Shown: one piece after another, positions 1 through 10,824 of the stretch
Layout: every line of letters starts with the position of its first letter
Position numbering within the stretch: position 1 is the stretch's first letter
Source of the DNA: Shinisaurus crocodilurus
Taxonomy: Eukaryota > Chordata > Lepidosauria > Squamata > Shinisauridae
Length of the DNA stretch: 64,000 nucleotides
Direction: 5' to 3'
NCBI GenBank assembly: GCA_021292165.1
Contig: JAHFWL010000058.1
Span: 930,001 to 994,000, forward strand
Made by a program: the position numbers and the translations under genes
The notes under the pieces: generated by a model
What the model saw: only the letters and a program-made list of their open reading frames with translations
The model's database searches: none
Told to the model about the DNA's origin: nothing

Positions 1-420
1 CAGTCATACTTTGGCTGCAGAAAAGAGATTGTTTAAAAAAGAACTGAAAGTGATATGACAGAGGCTTTCCATGCAGAAGGCTCCAGGTTCAATCCCCGGT
101 TTCTCCAGGTAGGGTTGGGAAAGAATCCAGGCTAAACATACCAAATTCCTTCAGCCTTTCCTCATAACCGTCCATTGCCCTCCTCTGGACTTGTCTATAT
201 ATGCCTATATCCTTCCTAAAGCTTGGTGGCCCAAAACTGGACACAGAACCCTGAATGGCAACTCAGAGCTCATCCAGACAGCAATTTGACATAATGGAGA
301 CTGTAATGTATACAGTAGTTGAGCGTAGGGCCAGTGCCTGAGCCAAGACATTTTGCTGCCTGAAAGGAAGCCCAAATCATATACACACCTACTCGGAACA
401 TCGGGACACGGGGATCTGCT
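1..420. other. Intergenic, mostly repeat debris
   Basis: No gene is visible. Bases about 75-135 resemble the 5' part of the tRNA-derived SINE that occurs again at 421-595: a B-box-like GGTTCAATCCCC, then CTCCAGGTAGGG. The rest is low-information sequence with short spurious ORFs. Confidence 0.4.
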
Positions 421-595
421 GTGTACTGAGTCAGACCAATGATCCATCTAAGCCCAGTATTGTCAACACTGACTGGCAGCGGCTCTCCGGAGTTTCAGGC
501 AGGCATTTTTCCAGCCCTGCCTGGAGATGCCGGGGATTGAACCTGGGACCTTCTGCATGCAAAGCAAGGGCTCTGCCATCGAGCCACGGCCCTTC
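421..595 (-). mobile_element. tRNA-derived SINE (squamate type)
   Basis: Read on the minus strand, the segment has a tRNA-like head with a Pol III B-box-like GGTTCAATCCCC, then the body familiar from lizard and snake SINEs (CTCCAGGCAGGGCTGG, then GACTCAGTACACAGCAG). Related copies lie at 39814-39950 and 56240-56430. It has no coding capacity. The 5' head is partly eroded, so the boundary is approximate. Confidence 0.7.
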
Positions 596-737
596 CCCCT
601 ACTAGAGCCAACACTTTAAAAACCTTGCTGCCCCATTCAGACACCAATCCCTGCCTTAACTGATCCCTCTCCCTCCCTGGTGCCACCTGAAAACAGGTCG
701 CTTTGTCCTGTTTATTGCAGGGCCAGCCTTGAGCACA

Positions 738-882
738 GATTCATAGATCATAGGAGCCTACAAGGCCATCGAGTCCAACCTCCTGCTCAATGCAGGAAAC
801 CAGAGGGGGTCTCCCATCCAAGTAATAACCAGGCTTGACCCTGCTTAGCTTTCCACACTCAGACAAGCAGGATCAGCTCAAG
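738..882 (-). mobile_element. 5S-rRNA-derived SINE with CR1 tail
   Basis: On the minus strand the segment contains AAGCTAAGCAGGGTCAAGCC followed by GGTTATTACTTGGATGGGAG, which is the internal-promoter half of vertebrate 5S rRNA. A CR1-like 3' end follows (GGACTCGATGGCCTTGTAGG, ending in ATGATCTATGAATC). This is the SINE3 plan: a 5S head giving Pol III transcription and a tail borrowed from a CR1 LINE for mobilisation in trans. The copy is degraded at its 5' end. Confidence 0.8.
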
Positions 883-3086
883 CATTATTGTTGCCCCAGC
901 CAAAAAGTAATTCAGCTTCTCCCAGGCATCTTCTTGTATGATGCAGGGGCAGGTTGTGTTGCTCCTCCTCAAGTGGGGCACACACACCTACCATGGATCC
1001 TGTTGTCCCAAAGGTTCCAGGGCAAAGAGGGGATTGTGTTCTCTTCTGTGGTTTCTCCAGGGTAGCCTGATGCCTCTTGAATTCTGACACGTAAACCCCA
1101 GGCGGCTGCCTGTGTTGTATATTGGGTTGGGGTAGCCCTAGCTGAAAGTGTAGAAAATTTCCCTGGGAAAGGCTGACACTTTGGGTTGGATCCAGGGGAT
1201 CAAACCTGGGACCTTTTGCATACAAACCACGTGCTCTGCCACTCTGCTGCAGCTCTCCCTCTCCTGTGGCTCTAATGTCTAATGACTGCAGACATTAGAG
1301 CCACACAAACAGCACTTACTCCCTATCTTGTTGGGATACATGCTTCAGCTAGTTTAAAATAGCTTATCTATATTTCTCTACCTAGTAAAGTCCAAACTAG
1401 AGATTCGTTGTTATGGGTATCTTTCTGCAAACTTTAAAGCACACACACCAAAAGCATCCCCAGGAGACTGAAATCTTCAGCAGAGGGGCTCCTTAACTCC
1501 ACCCCCCCTCACGCGGTTTTTTCCTACTCTAGACTCTTCTCACCCCTAGTAATGGCCCAAAGGCATGTATAAGCCAAAATTGGACACAGGTTCAGAATTC
1601 TAGTTTTTGAATTTTGAAAAGCATTCAAGTTGTACATTTGCAATTTGATTTTGAGGGATATTTAAAAATGAAACAACCACCACATCTTCAGGTCCAGTTA
1701 TGAATTTTAAAGCAATAATTTTAAAAGCTTTTTAAACCAATCAGTTGGAAAGCATCCATCATTAGCAATGGAGATAAACATTCCAATTAGGAGAATACTA
1801 GTGGGGCCAGCAACAAAATGTTTTCTGTTTTGTTTTTTGTTTTTTTGTTTTTAAAAAAACCTTTTAATACGGTGTTTTATTATCTTTTATTGTTCACCAC
1901 TCTGGAATCTGCTTAGATGCAGAGCGGTATATAAATATTGTAAATAAATGAAATAAATTAAAATGTAGAGTGGAGTCCTCCTGATCAGGATTCCAGTCCG
2001 CCACCATGTCTTCCTCCAGGATACTCCAACCACCATCACCCCAACAGTCAGCACCCCAAGTCCACTGAGTATGCTCAGTCTTCACTGGGTCGGTTTTTCT
2101 CCCCCTAAAGTTTTTTTGTACTTCTGCAAACCTTAGTGATCCCCTGAGCATGCTGAGACCTCCCTCTTGTGTGTTGGTGATGCCATTTTGGCCACAAATG
2201 GATCGGCACTTACTCCCAAACATCGCTAATAAAAGGAATGATAAATGTGAATTTTTGCAAGCACTGTTTCGACATTCCCAGTGTAAGGCTAAAGCTTTAT
2301 ACCAGGCAGCATGTGCAGCTCTCGTGCCAATAGAATAGGCCCTCTTCAAACTCCAACTTAGTGAAGAAAAAGAAGAGGAAGAAGAAGTGTTGTATGTTAA
2401 TAACACTTTGACCTAGAGATGCTTTTAGGGTGGGCCACTGTTCCAGCAGAGGCCAAGAAACTGAAACCCCACAACTCCGGAAGTCACATTCTGCAAATTT
2501 GCTTTTAACAATTTTGAACATTTATGTATTGGACTAATATGTCAAATTAGATCCTGCCAAATTAGTTGCACTTGATGCATTAGATGTAAACTCGGTTGGC
2601 ACAAAGGGGACCAGCTTATCTGAAGAGTGTAATGCAGACTGGGCCAAATATTCTGTCCCGATGGCAACACAGTACAAGAGTGGAGCAGAAGGAGTAGAAA
2701 TGATGCCAGTAACATTCTTGTGGCAGCCGATAGGGACAGGGAAAACTGGGATTGGTTCCTATGTGTGAAGAACAGAACAAGTGAAAAAGATTTCCTCTCT
2801 GTGTCTACCAAAACAGATCAAAGTTCAGCTCTCCCTGTTTGTCGTCTTACGTTAACAATACCATAGCACAATGGTATATATTACCCAATTTTGTTTTTAA
2901 TCTGGATTTTAGTGTTAGCTGCCTTGAGTGCCATTTCTGAGTGGAAAGGTGGGATACCAATTAAATCATGAGTAAATAAATAAATAAATTGTTAGCTGCA
3001 TTAATTTATTTCCAGGCTGTTTCTGCGTTGGAAGAGCACACAAGCTGTTCACTTCTCTGATTTTGACCCTGTGGTATCATTTAGAG
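883..3086. other. Intergenic; LINE/SINE tails, no gene seen
   Basis: A SINE B-box remnant lies on the minus strand near 1195-1255. A LINE or SINE 3' tail ends in GCGGTATATAAATATTGTAAATAAATG near 1890-1962 (shown here only as its key residues GCGGTATATAAAT then an AATAAAT tail), and a second such tail lies near 2921-2990. The rest is unremarkable AT-rich DNA. ORFs of 60-170 codons here have no recognisable domain and overlap in several frames. Confidence 0.5.
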
Positions 3087-3176
3087 CAGTGTCCTCCAAC
3101 CTTGGGTCCCCAGATGTTTTTGGCCTACAACTCCCAGCATGCCCCAGCCAGGGGGACCCAAGGTTGGAGGACACTG
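3087..3176. mobile_element. hAT-type palindromic MITE (family CAGTG...CACTG)
   Basis: Terminal inverted repeats begin CAGTGTCCTCCAACCTTGG and mirror at the other end. The element is flanked by a perfect 8-bp duplication, ATTTAGAG (3079-3086 and 3177-3184). An 8-bp target duplication with CAGTG ends is diagnostic of hAT elements. At 90 bp it is a short non-autonomous derivative; further copies are at 14457, 19316, 23235 and 35853. Confidence 0.9.
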
Positions 3177-3734
3177 ATTTAGAGAGCCCATTTCTTCCTC
3201 CAGGGTTGTTGTGGTTTTAAAACTTTCTAGTTCCAGGGGTGTTTTCCATGTTGACTTGTCTGAGGAGAAACCCCCTGCCCGTCTGCTAGGAAGCACCTGC
3301 TTGTTGCGAGAGCCAGCGCCAACACCTGGCATCCTTGGGCAGCTGCCGAGGCCCCAGCACCCCGATAGCGCCCACTGCTCTGACCCTGGGTTCTTAGCAG
3401 CACTGGACAGCTGCATCTAGCTGCCATATTAATTTCCCCACAATGCCCTGGACAAAGCATGACTCTGGGACATTGTGGGAAATTAAAATAGTGGCTAGAT
3501 TCAGCCAACCAGCACAGTTCAGAGCACTGCTGCCGTGGGGGGGGGGGGGAGTCCAAGGATGCCCACCAGCAAAGGAAGGTGTCCAGCAGAGGTCACTTAT
3601 TGCCCAGGGCCCCTTCAAACCTAGAACCAGCCCTATGAGTTGCAGAGGATTCTGGGAAGTGTTGTGGGGTGCATACCTAGTTCATACACAGGATGCTGCT
3701 GGCCAGGGTATTGGGCCTCAGAGTTACTCTACAT

Positions 3735-3869
3735 CAGCCTTCTCCAAACTGACACCGTCCAGATGTTTTGGGCTACAACTCCCAGCTTTCCTGGCTATTG
3801 GTCATGCAGGCTGGGGCTGATGGGAGTTGAAATCCAAAACATCTGGAGGTGCCAGCTTGGGGAAGGCTG
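3735..3869. mobile_element. hAT-type MITE (CAGCCTTCTCC family)
   Basis: A palindromic 135-bp element with ends CAGCCTTCTCC and GGAAGGCTG, flanked by the perfect 8-bp duplication CTCTACAT (3727-3734 and 3870-3877). The interior has the CTACAACTCCCA / TGGGAGTTG arms common in squamate genomes. Degenerate relatives are visible near 4880-5015, 5165-5310, 14010-14245 and 30150-30270. Confidence 0.88.
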
Positions 3870-3989
3870 CTCTACATGAAGTGGGCACGCACCCATTATT
3901 CTGCAGCAGCCGTACATTTCAGAGGAGAATTCATGGGGTGGGGGAGGGGGGAAGGGCGGTATTTAAGAAAAGCTTGCCTGCCATTACTG

Positions 3990-4440
3990 ATATTTATTTA
4001 TTTCATTTTTATACTGCCCAATAGCCGAGGCTCTCTGGGCGGTTTACAACAGTTAAAATCATAAAATACTATACAATATAAATATAAAATTTAAAACCAC
4101 AGATTAAAAACAAACAGCAAAGCTAGCAGCAGCAGTTACAATAACAGAGTTAAAAACAACTACAAGATTAAAATGATTAAGATGATAAAAATGATTAAAA
4201 TGCCTCGGAGAATAGAAAGGTCTTCACCTGGCGCCGGAAAGAGTACAATGTAGGCGCCAGGCGAGCCTCTTTGGGGGAGCTCATTCCACAACCGGGGTGC
4301 CACAGCAGAAAAGGCCCTCCTCCTGGTAGCCACCTGCCTCACTTCCTTTGGCAGGGGCTGTCGGAAAAGGACTGCTGACAAGGATCTTAGTGTCCAGGCA
4401 GGTACATATGGGAGGAGACAATCCTTCAGATACCCTGGCC
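3990..4440 (-). mobile_element. L2 LINE 3' fragment
   Basis: On the minus strand this encodes the last part of an L2-clade reverse-transcriptase ORF (GLGPGYLKD..., then TRRRAFSAVAPRLWNELP). A short A/T-rich 3' UTR follows, ending in the L2 tail (CCGCCCAGAGAGCCTCGGC). The copy is 5'-truncated and is joined on its upstream side to a SINE at 4446. The same protein segment recurs at 60989-61300 and, on the plus strand, at 34190-34470. Confidence 0.8.
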
Positions 4441-4445
4441 CCAAG

Positions 4446-4622
4446 CCAATCTTCACACCTGGGTTCAAATCCCCACTCAGTCACAAAGATCAGTGGGTGG
4501 TCCTGGGCCAGTCGCAGTCTCTCCGCATAATCTACTTCACAGGGTTGCTGTGAAGATAAGATCTGGTGAGAACCATGTATGCTGCTCTGAACTTATTGGA
4601 GGAGGGATGGATACATCCAGCT
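4446..4622 (+). mobile_element. tRNA-derived SINE, 5'-truncated
   Basis: It starts inside the tRNA-like head (GGGTTCAAATCCCC, a B box), then runs through the conserved body CTACTTCACAGGGTTGCTG and a weakly preserved 3' part. It is the same family as the better-preserved copy at 7345-7592. Confidence 0.7.
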
Positions 4623-4625
4623 TTA

Positions 4626-4791
4626 GATTTCATAGATCATAGATTTGGAAGGGGCCTACAAGGCCATCGAGTCCAACCCCCTGCTCAATGCAGGAAACTA
4701 GAGGAGGGGTCTCCCATCCAAGTAATAACCAGGCCTGACCCTGCTTAGCTTTCCACGCTCAGACAAGCTGAGCCAGCGTGAGCCACAGGCC
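4626..4791 (-). mobile_element. 5S-rRNA-derived SINE with CR1 tail
   Basis: Minus strand, in order: a 5S-like head (GGCCTGTGGCTCACGCTGG), the 5S internal-promoter block (GGAAAGCTAAGCAGGGTCAG; CTTGGATGGGAGACC) and a CR1-like tail ending ATGATCTATGAAATC. This is one of the most complete copies in the window. Confidence 0.85.
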
Positions 4792-5721
4792 TGTAGCCAT
4801 GCTGAGATCAGACCCATTGCAATCAATGGAACAAGTTAGTCATAACTAAGGTACACCCCACTGGTTTCAATGGGTCTTCTCCAACCATCCCCAAAATAGT
4901 GCCTCCAAGATATTTTGGACTACAATTCCCATAAGCACAGGCTATTGGGCATCCTGGCTGGGGCTGATGGAAGTTGTAGCCAAAACATATGGGGGCACAT
5001 ACTATGTTGAGGAAGGTTGGTCTACTCTAAGTCTGGATCCAACCCATAATAAATAAATTACCATTGTGGAACCCCTGACAAATGTTGGAGGAACCTCACA
5101 TTCCCTGGAACACAGTTTGAAAATCGGTGTTCTAAGACGATTTCCGAATATAAATGGTCTAGTGCCGCCTTCCCCAACCTGGCACCCTCCAGATTTTTGG
5201 ACTACAGCTCCCATCAGCCCTAGCCTGCATGTCTAATGGCCAAGGGTGATGATGGGAGTTGTAGTCCAAATATCTGAAGGTTGTAACCGGGTTGGGGATG
5301 GGTGCGCCAGTCTATATTTAAGCAGTTTTATCTCAACGTTTGGAATCTTTCAAATAACAGGAGTGTTACTGTGCATTAGTGCTGTTTGTTGTCTTAGTCA
5401 TAAGCCATAACAATCATAGATTAAAAAATAATAATAAAATGCATAGAACAGTCTATATTAACCAGCAACGGCAGGCTGCCAGGAGCGCCAGTCAGGCTGT
5501 GCTGGCAGGAACAACTGCTAGCACAACGGGAAGCTGGTGCTTCAGAGCAGAACCCTGGAAACTTGCTCAAACCAGTGCTTCCAGAATGGGACAAACCAGT
5601 GGAGTTCCCTTCAAGGACATCCCCTAGTATTAAATCTTGCATGGGGGGGCCTGGGGGAGGCTCCATGACCTTCTTAACACCATTGAAGCCACTGGAAGCC
5701 CTTATACAGGCCATGAGTCAA

Positions 5722-6040
5722 GAAATCATAGAAAAGTAGAGCTGGAAGGGGCCTACCAGGCCATCGAGTCCAACCCCCTGCTCAATGCAGGAATCCAAGT
5801 CAAAGCATCCCTGACAGATGGCCGTCCAGCTTCACCTTGAATGCCTCCAGAGTGGGAGAGCCCACCACCTCCCTAGGTAGTTGGTTCCATTGTCTTATTG
5901 CTCTGACAGTCAGGAATTTTTTCCTGATGTTCAGGTGGAATCTGGGTTCCTGTAACTTGAGCCCATTATTCCGTGTCCTGCAAACTGGGATGATCAAGAA
6001 GAGATCCTGGCCCTCCTCTGTGTGACAACCCTTTAAAATC
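5722..6040 (-). mobile_element. CR1 LINE 3' fragment
   Basis: On the minus strand this is the extended 3' region of a CR1 element, ending in the typical GGACTCGATGGCCTGGTAGG and a decayed ATGATTT tail. Unlike the 5S-SINEs it continues upstream into true CR1 sequence (encoded ...VRAIRQWNQLPREVVGSP..., a CR1 ORF2 C-terminal segment). It marks the LINE whose tail the 5S-SINEs carry. Confidence 0.75.
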
Positions 6041-6189
6041 TTTGGATGCAATCCTATGGTGATGGCCATAAGCCCCCAAACTCAGAGGCTTATGGGCATC
6101 GAATGTGGAGCAGGGGGGAGTGGCAGAGGCAATCTTCACCCCCGTCCTCCTGCCCTGCTTTTTCGCTAGACGGGCTTCTGCGCCCATCT

Positions 6190-6620
6190 AGCTGAAGTGT
6201 CTTGGAGGGGCCCACAGGGCAAAAAATATATATGCACAAATCTGCATATGCTAATTTACATATGCTTCTAAAGTCTGTAAAAGACCCTGTCTCCTAAAGA
6301 CAGCCCTATTTGTAAAAAGGGATGTATGGACAGGGGAGAGGAGGAGGGCATTTGATTTCAGAACTTCTGAATCCGAAGAAAACCTCAGGCAGAAAGATTC
6401 AAGGGGGGCAGCAGGAGGTGAAGCACATGTGAGCAAAAAGCCAGCCAGCTAACCCAGGGGGATCAGAGGCAACAGAGGCCATCAGGGCACCTGCACCTTT
6501 ATTTCAGCAAGTGCCCATGGACAGCAGGGTGGTGGAGCAGATGGCCTCCCAGAGATTGGGGGCTCCGAATAAAAGATTTGGGGCTCCAGCCTTACTGGGC
6601 CGCCCCCTGACACCGCCTCT
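6190..6620 (-). mobile_element. hAT-like non-autonomous element, copy 1 of 3
   Basis: It matches, in reverse orientation, the segments at 10003-10460 and 21665-22375. The shared parts are a terminal CACCGCCTCTG/CAGAGGCGGTG, the block CCCACCACCCTGCTGTCCATG, the block AATGCCCTCCTCTCCCCTGTCC and ATGTAAATTAGCATATGCA. The ends and the palindromic terminal motif suggest a hAT. No target duplication could be secured. Confidence 0.55.
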
Positions 6621-7344
6621 GATGACTACTGGCACCCATCCAATCCATTACCAACTCCAGACACCCATTCAGTAATGCCATCCTGTATGCATACATACAT
6701 CTTTACAATTCTGTAACCATGATTTCTTAGGTACCCCCCAACGTATCTCAAGATAAGGCAGCTCTGTGCAGCGACCTGTTTTAGGCAGTGCCATCAAGCA
6801 GGCTGAGGTGGAGTAGAATAGAGGAGGGCAGGAATTGGTTTTCTGAATGGTGCAACAAGACTTTTTAAGGTGTTAGCCCTAGTTGGGAGGAAGCTGTCAT
6901 TTGGTCACCATGTCAAGCAGCAAAATGCCATGGACTAGAACTGCTCGAGATCAACACATCTTGGCCAAACAACCCACGTTTGCTTGTTTTGATCAGATGA
7001 TGAATGAACCACAACCTCCACTGTATTTTCACATGTTTCCCCTGAATTCAGCCTACATCCAGATCTAGGCATGACACCAAAGCTGAATTCAGACCATGTC
7101 AGTGCATTCACACGTGCAGCTCAGGATAGATCAAAGGGGATGGAAACAGGGTCGGTGCAAGGCAGTTTGGTGCCCTAGGCAAGATCAGATATTTAGTGCC
7201 CCCCCTTCCCACTTGAGAGCGCTGTATTTTTTTCCCAAGGTGTTTCTGGCGCCACCCTTTAGCCCTGCACCCTAGGCGGCTGCCTAGTTGGCCTAATGGT
7301 AGCACCGGCCCTGGATGGAAATAACCAAGGGCTAGCATTTTCCA
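6621..7344. other. Intergenic, no gene seen
   Basis: Mixed unique-looking sequence. Bases 7145-7320 resemble a MITE fragment of the CAGGGTCGGTGCAAGGC ... GCACCGGCCCTG type, i.e. palindromic hAT-like ends. There is no recognisable coding sequence. Confidence 0.35.
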
Positions 7345-7592
7345 GCAATTATGGCGTAGTGGTGAGAGTGTTGGACTGGGGCTCGGGAGATCCGGGTTCT
7401 AGTCCCCGCTCGGCCATGAAACCCACTGGGTGACTTTGGGTCAGCCACTGACTCTCGGCCTAACCTACCTCACAGGGTTGTTGTGAAGATAAAATGGAGA
7501 GGAGGAGGAGGAGGAGGATTATGTAAGCCGCCTTGGGTTTCTTGAAGGAAAAAAGGCGGGGTATAAATATGATAAATAAATAAATAAATAAA
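7345..7592 (+). mobile_element. Near full-length tRNA-derived SINE
   Basis: The tRNA-like head has A-box-like TGGCGTAGTGG and B-box-like GGTTCTAGTCC. The conserved body (CTACCTCACAGGGTTG), a (GGA)n run and a LINE-like 3' end follow (GTAAGCCGCCTTGGG, AAGGCGGGGTATAAAT, then an AATAAATA tail). This is the best-preserved copy in the window. The A-tail-like repeats at the end are consistent with LINE-mediated insertion. Confidence 0.88.
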
Positions 7593-8040
7593 TTGTAATG
7601 GCACAAGCCTGGGACAAACAGGAGCCCAAACCTCAGCCTGGTTTGTTAAATGACCTTGGAGGAGCCACTAAAACTACCCACCTCCAACACTATCGGTCTC
7701 CAAACCACAGATAAGGCTTACCTTCCTCACAGGGGGTTGGAGAGGCTTAATTCATTAGCGATAATAAAGCGCTTTGGGTCTCATGGATGGAAAAACTTGA
7801 GCGAAGGGCAACTTCTTAACTTCTGCCTGGAAATAGCAACAAGGTTAGCAACATGTTATGCTTGTTCCATTTAGCAGAAGCAGGTCAGAATGACGCCGGG
7901 GGGGGGGGATTATCACCCACTCCAGGAAGTTAGGAGATTCCCCCCCCCCCCAACAGATCTGAAGCAGTAGAAAGATGTCATCCCAACTCCTGTTTGTACA
8001 AATACTCAGGCAGGGCATTTGCCAAGAATTACAGCCTCCT

Positions 8041-8112
8041 TAAATTTATTTATTTTATTTATTTATTTCATTTATATACCGCCCCACAGCCGAAGCTCTC
8101 TGGGCGGTTAAA
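8041..8112 (-). mobile_element. L2 LINE 3' tail
   Basis: A short minus-strand copy of the L2 terminal segment (CCGCCCAGAGAGCTTCGGC, GGGGCGGTATATAAATG, AAATAAATA). It is severely 5'-truncated, as is usual for dead LINE copies. Confidence 0.75.
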
Positions 8113-8171
8113 TTGACAAATAGCCTTGTAGTACCTTTCTAACCCAAGGTGGGACAACCCAGATTAATTAA

Positions 8172-8633
8172 GGGTGCAATCCTATATGGGTTGTGCCCTC
8201 GATGCTCAAAAGCCCCCAAAGTCGGAGGCTTACAAGATCCTCTGAAGGCCAAGAGGAACGGTGGAGGTGATCTTCACCTCCCTGTCTTCTCACCCTGCAT
8301 TTTTTGCTAGACGGGCTTTTTTTTTTCATCTAGCGAAAACATTGAGGAGGGGAAGGGAAGAAGGCTGGAGAAGCCTCAGGCTACCTCATACCCTGGCCTC
8401 TCCAGACTCCTCCCCTCCCACCGAAACGCCCCCTTTTACCCCTCTCCGAGGTCGAGTTCCCAACCTTGGAGAGGCAGCCAGCGTGGTTCTTTCCGCGCCG
8501 GCTGCGAGGGGGAGGGGGTCGGTTCTCTGATTCCCACTTCTGAGTCTGGAGTTCTGTCTCCGACCTCGGACTGGGGAATCCGAACTATCCTATGGCCGCT
8601 CAGATGCTGTCTAGGGGCCATAGGATTGCTCCC
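8172..8633. mobile_element. PIF/Harbinger-like MITE
   Basis: The ends GGGTGCAATCCTA and TAGGATTGCTCCC are inverted repeats (12 of 13 match) flanked by TAA on both sides (8169-8171, 8634-8636). This fits the 3-bp TWA duplication of PIF/Harbinger elements. Internal parts (GGAGGTGATCTTCACCTCC; GCTAGACGGGC) recur near 6045-6190 and 39060-39500. The superfamily call rests only on ends and duplication. Confidence 0.6.
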
Positions 8634-9418
8634 TAAAGAGCTATTGACCGAGAAAAGGAATCCTTCATCCTGTTTGGGGTTGTCCACCCTAATGGAGCCT
8701 CCCTCAACCCCTGTCATCCCCAGCCAGCCCAGGGAAGTAAGGTTAAGATGTGGCACAGAAAAGGCTTTGATGAAGAAGCAGATCTTCAACAGGAATTTAG
8801 AAAAGGGAAAGGAAGAGGCACCATAAAAAGGGGGGTGGGGCTGATCCATGTAGGTGTTGAGCCTCAGGCCTGTGGGCCAGATCTGGCCTTCTGGGTTTCC
8901 CCAAATGGCCACTCCCCCTTCCCTGAATCCGCCCCCTTCCCCCAACCACCAATTGTTCGGTGGTTTCCCAGCTTGTGTGCAGTTTTTTTTTACCCCCCAG
9001 TCTAAAAAGCTGAAATGCCTCTCCTAAGGCTTAGTTATGGGCAGTAAGAAGTTTAAGCTAAAATATGCTGGCATATTTTTTTTTGTAGTTTGGCCCCGCC
9101 CACTGCTGGCACGTGGCTCCCGAGAGCTGCTCTGAAATTGAGTTTGGTTCTCAGGCTGAACGAGACTCACTCAACAGCCCCGCCACAGAGGGAGCAGGTG
9201 CAGCAGAAAGCACAGAGGCCCAAGCGTGAGAAGGAGAGAAAGGGCACGCCTGTGTGCGCTGCAAATCTACCACGTGGCCTCCCTCAAGGAATTGTAAGAA
9301 CCATAGTTTAGTGAAGCTACTGAGGATTGTTAGAGGCCACTCACTCCCCCGTGGAGCTCTACAGTTTCAACAATTCTTTAGGGAGAGGAAACGGCTACTG
9401 AACTAGTTTATGCCTATA

Positions 9419-9673
9419 CAGTAATACCTTGGATTGCAAGTAACTTGGTTTGAGAGCGTTTTGCAAGACAAGCAAATTTTAAAATATTTATTTATTTATT
9501 TTTTACTTGATAGACGAGCAACGTCTTGCAATACAAGCACTGTAGTACGGCTTAAATTAAAAATCTCTGTACAAATTTTTTTGGGGGGGATTTCGTTTTG
9601 ATAGAAGAGTGTTTTGGATTACAAGCACCTTTCCGGAACGAATTATGCTCTCAATCCAAGGCATACATGACTG
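9419..9673. mobile_element. Tigger/pogo-type palindromic MITE, copy A
   Basis: It starts CAGTAATACCTTGGATTG after TA; the mirrored end (CTCTCAATCCAAGG...CTG) is followed by TA. The two halves are reverse complements, so a single strand would fold into one long hairpin. TA target sites and this TIR style fit Tc1/mariner-Tigger elements. Copies B-E lie at 12693, 17143, 21787 and 26692. Confidence 0.85.
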
Positions 9674-9679
9674 TAGTGT

Positions 9680-9985
9680 AGATATGCCCAAGGCTGGCGT
9701 CAAGGGTAGGCATGGCTGGGCAGCTGCTGAGGGCCCACATTGCAGCAAGGGCCCACTGAAAGCTTCCTGCACTGCTCCTCCTCTTCCCTCTTGCAACCGG
9801 CTTGTTTACCTGCCCAGACTGTCTGGCCCAAAAAAAAATGGTGGCGGTGAGGAGGAGGAGCCATAGATAGATGCGACTGCCTACTTGCTCACAGCCACTG
9901 GTGACAGCGGTGGTGAGACTTCCCGAGAGAGGGGCCCCATGGAGAGTATCTTGCCCAAGGGCCCCCAAAAACCTGGAGCTGGCAC
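9680..9985 (-). mobile_element. hAT-like element, inverted relative of 11843-12215
   Basis: On the minus strand it begins CCAGTGCCAGCTCCAGG and carries GGGCCCTTGGGCAAG and a glycine/leucine-like triplet-rich centre. The plus-strand segment from 11843 matches (CCAGTGCTGGCTCCAGG...). It ends near GCATGCCTACCCTTGACGCC. No coding capacity. Confidence 0.5.
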
Positions 9986-10002
9986 TGGATATGGCTATTG
10001 GA

Positions 10003-10460
10003 CAGAGGCGGTGTTAGGGGCAGCCCACTAGCACTGGAGCCCCGAATCTCTGGGAGGCCACCTGCCCCACCACCCTGCTGTCCATGTTTTTTTTTCTGAA
10101 ATGAAATGCCCTCCTCTCCCCTGTCCATATATCCCTTTTTACAAATAGGGGTATCCTTAGGAGACAGGCTTACGCTGGCTCAGCTTGTCTGGGTGTGGAA
10201 AGCTAAGCAGGGTCAGACCTGGTTATTACTTGGATGGGAGACCCCTCCTCTAGTTCCCTGCACTGAGCAGGGGGTTGGACTCGATGGCCTTGTAGGCTCC
10301 TTCCAACTCTATGATCTATGAAATCTATGAAGACAGACACACACACAGACTTTAGAGCCTATGTAAATTAGCATATGCAAATCTGCACATTTTTTTCTTT
10401 TGTCCTATGGCCTGAGCCCCGATGATCTTTCAGTACCTAGCACTGCCCCTGCCATTGGGA
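10003..10460 (+). mobile_element. hAT-like non-autonomous element, copy 2 of 3
   Basis: It begins with CAGAGGCGGTGTTAGGGGC and resumes after 10331 with the ATGTAAATTAGCATATGCA block, ending at CACTGCCCCTG. A 5S-SINE (10167-10331) is inserted in the middle. Compared with copy 1 it also has an internal deletion. Confidence 0.55.
10167..10331 (+). mobile_element. 5S-rRNA-derived SINE with CR1 tail
   Basis: It contains GGAAAGCTAAGCAGGGTCAG and ACTTGGATGGGAGACC (5S internal promoter), then the CR1 tail GGACTCGATGGCCTTGTAGG ending in ATGATCTATGAAATCTATGA. It interrupts the hAT-like element that spans 10003-10460 and is therefore younger. Confidence 0.85.
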
Positions 10461-10638
10461 TAGATTTCATAGATGTCATAGATCATAGAGTTGGAAGGAG
10501 CCTACAAGGCCATCGAGTCCAACCCCCTTCTCAATGCAGGGAACTAGAGGAGGGGTCTCCCATCCAAGTAATATCCAGGCTTGACCCTGCTTAGCTTTCC
10601 ACGCTCAGACACGCTGAGCCAGTGTGAGCCACAGGCTT
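10461..10638 (-). mobile_element. 5S-rRNA-derived SINE with CR1 tail
   Basis: Complete-looking minus-strand copy: head CTGTGGCTCACACTGG, 5S block GGAAAGCTAAGCAGGGTCAA, CR1 tail with a repeated ATGATCTATGACATCTATGA end. Confidence 0.85.
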
Positions 10639-10649
10639 GTATTGTATGG

Positions 10650-10824
10650 GATTTCATAGATTTCATATATCATAGAGTTGGAAGGAGCCTACAAGGCTAT
10701 CGAGTCCAACCCCCTGCTCAATGCAGGGAACTAGAGGAGGGGTCTCCCATCCAAGTAATAACCAGGCCTGACCCTGCTTAGCTTTCCATGCTCAGACAAG
10801 CTGAGCCAGCGTAAGCCACAGCTT
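10650..10824 (-). mobile_element. 5S-rRNA-derived SINE with CR1 tail
   Basis: The second minus-strand copy, directly beside the previous one (12 bp apart). It has the same head, 5S block and CR1 tail (ATGATATATGAAATCTATGA). The two could be independent insertions or a tandem duplication; small differences favour separate copies. Confidence 0.85.
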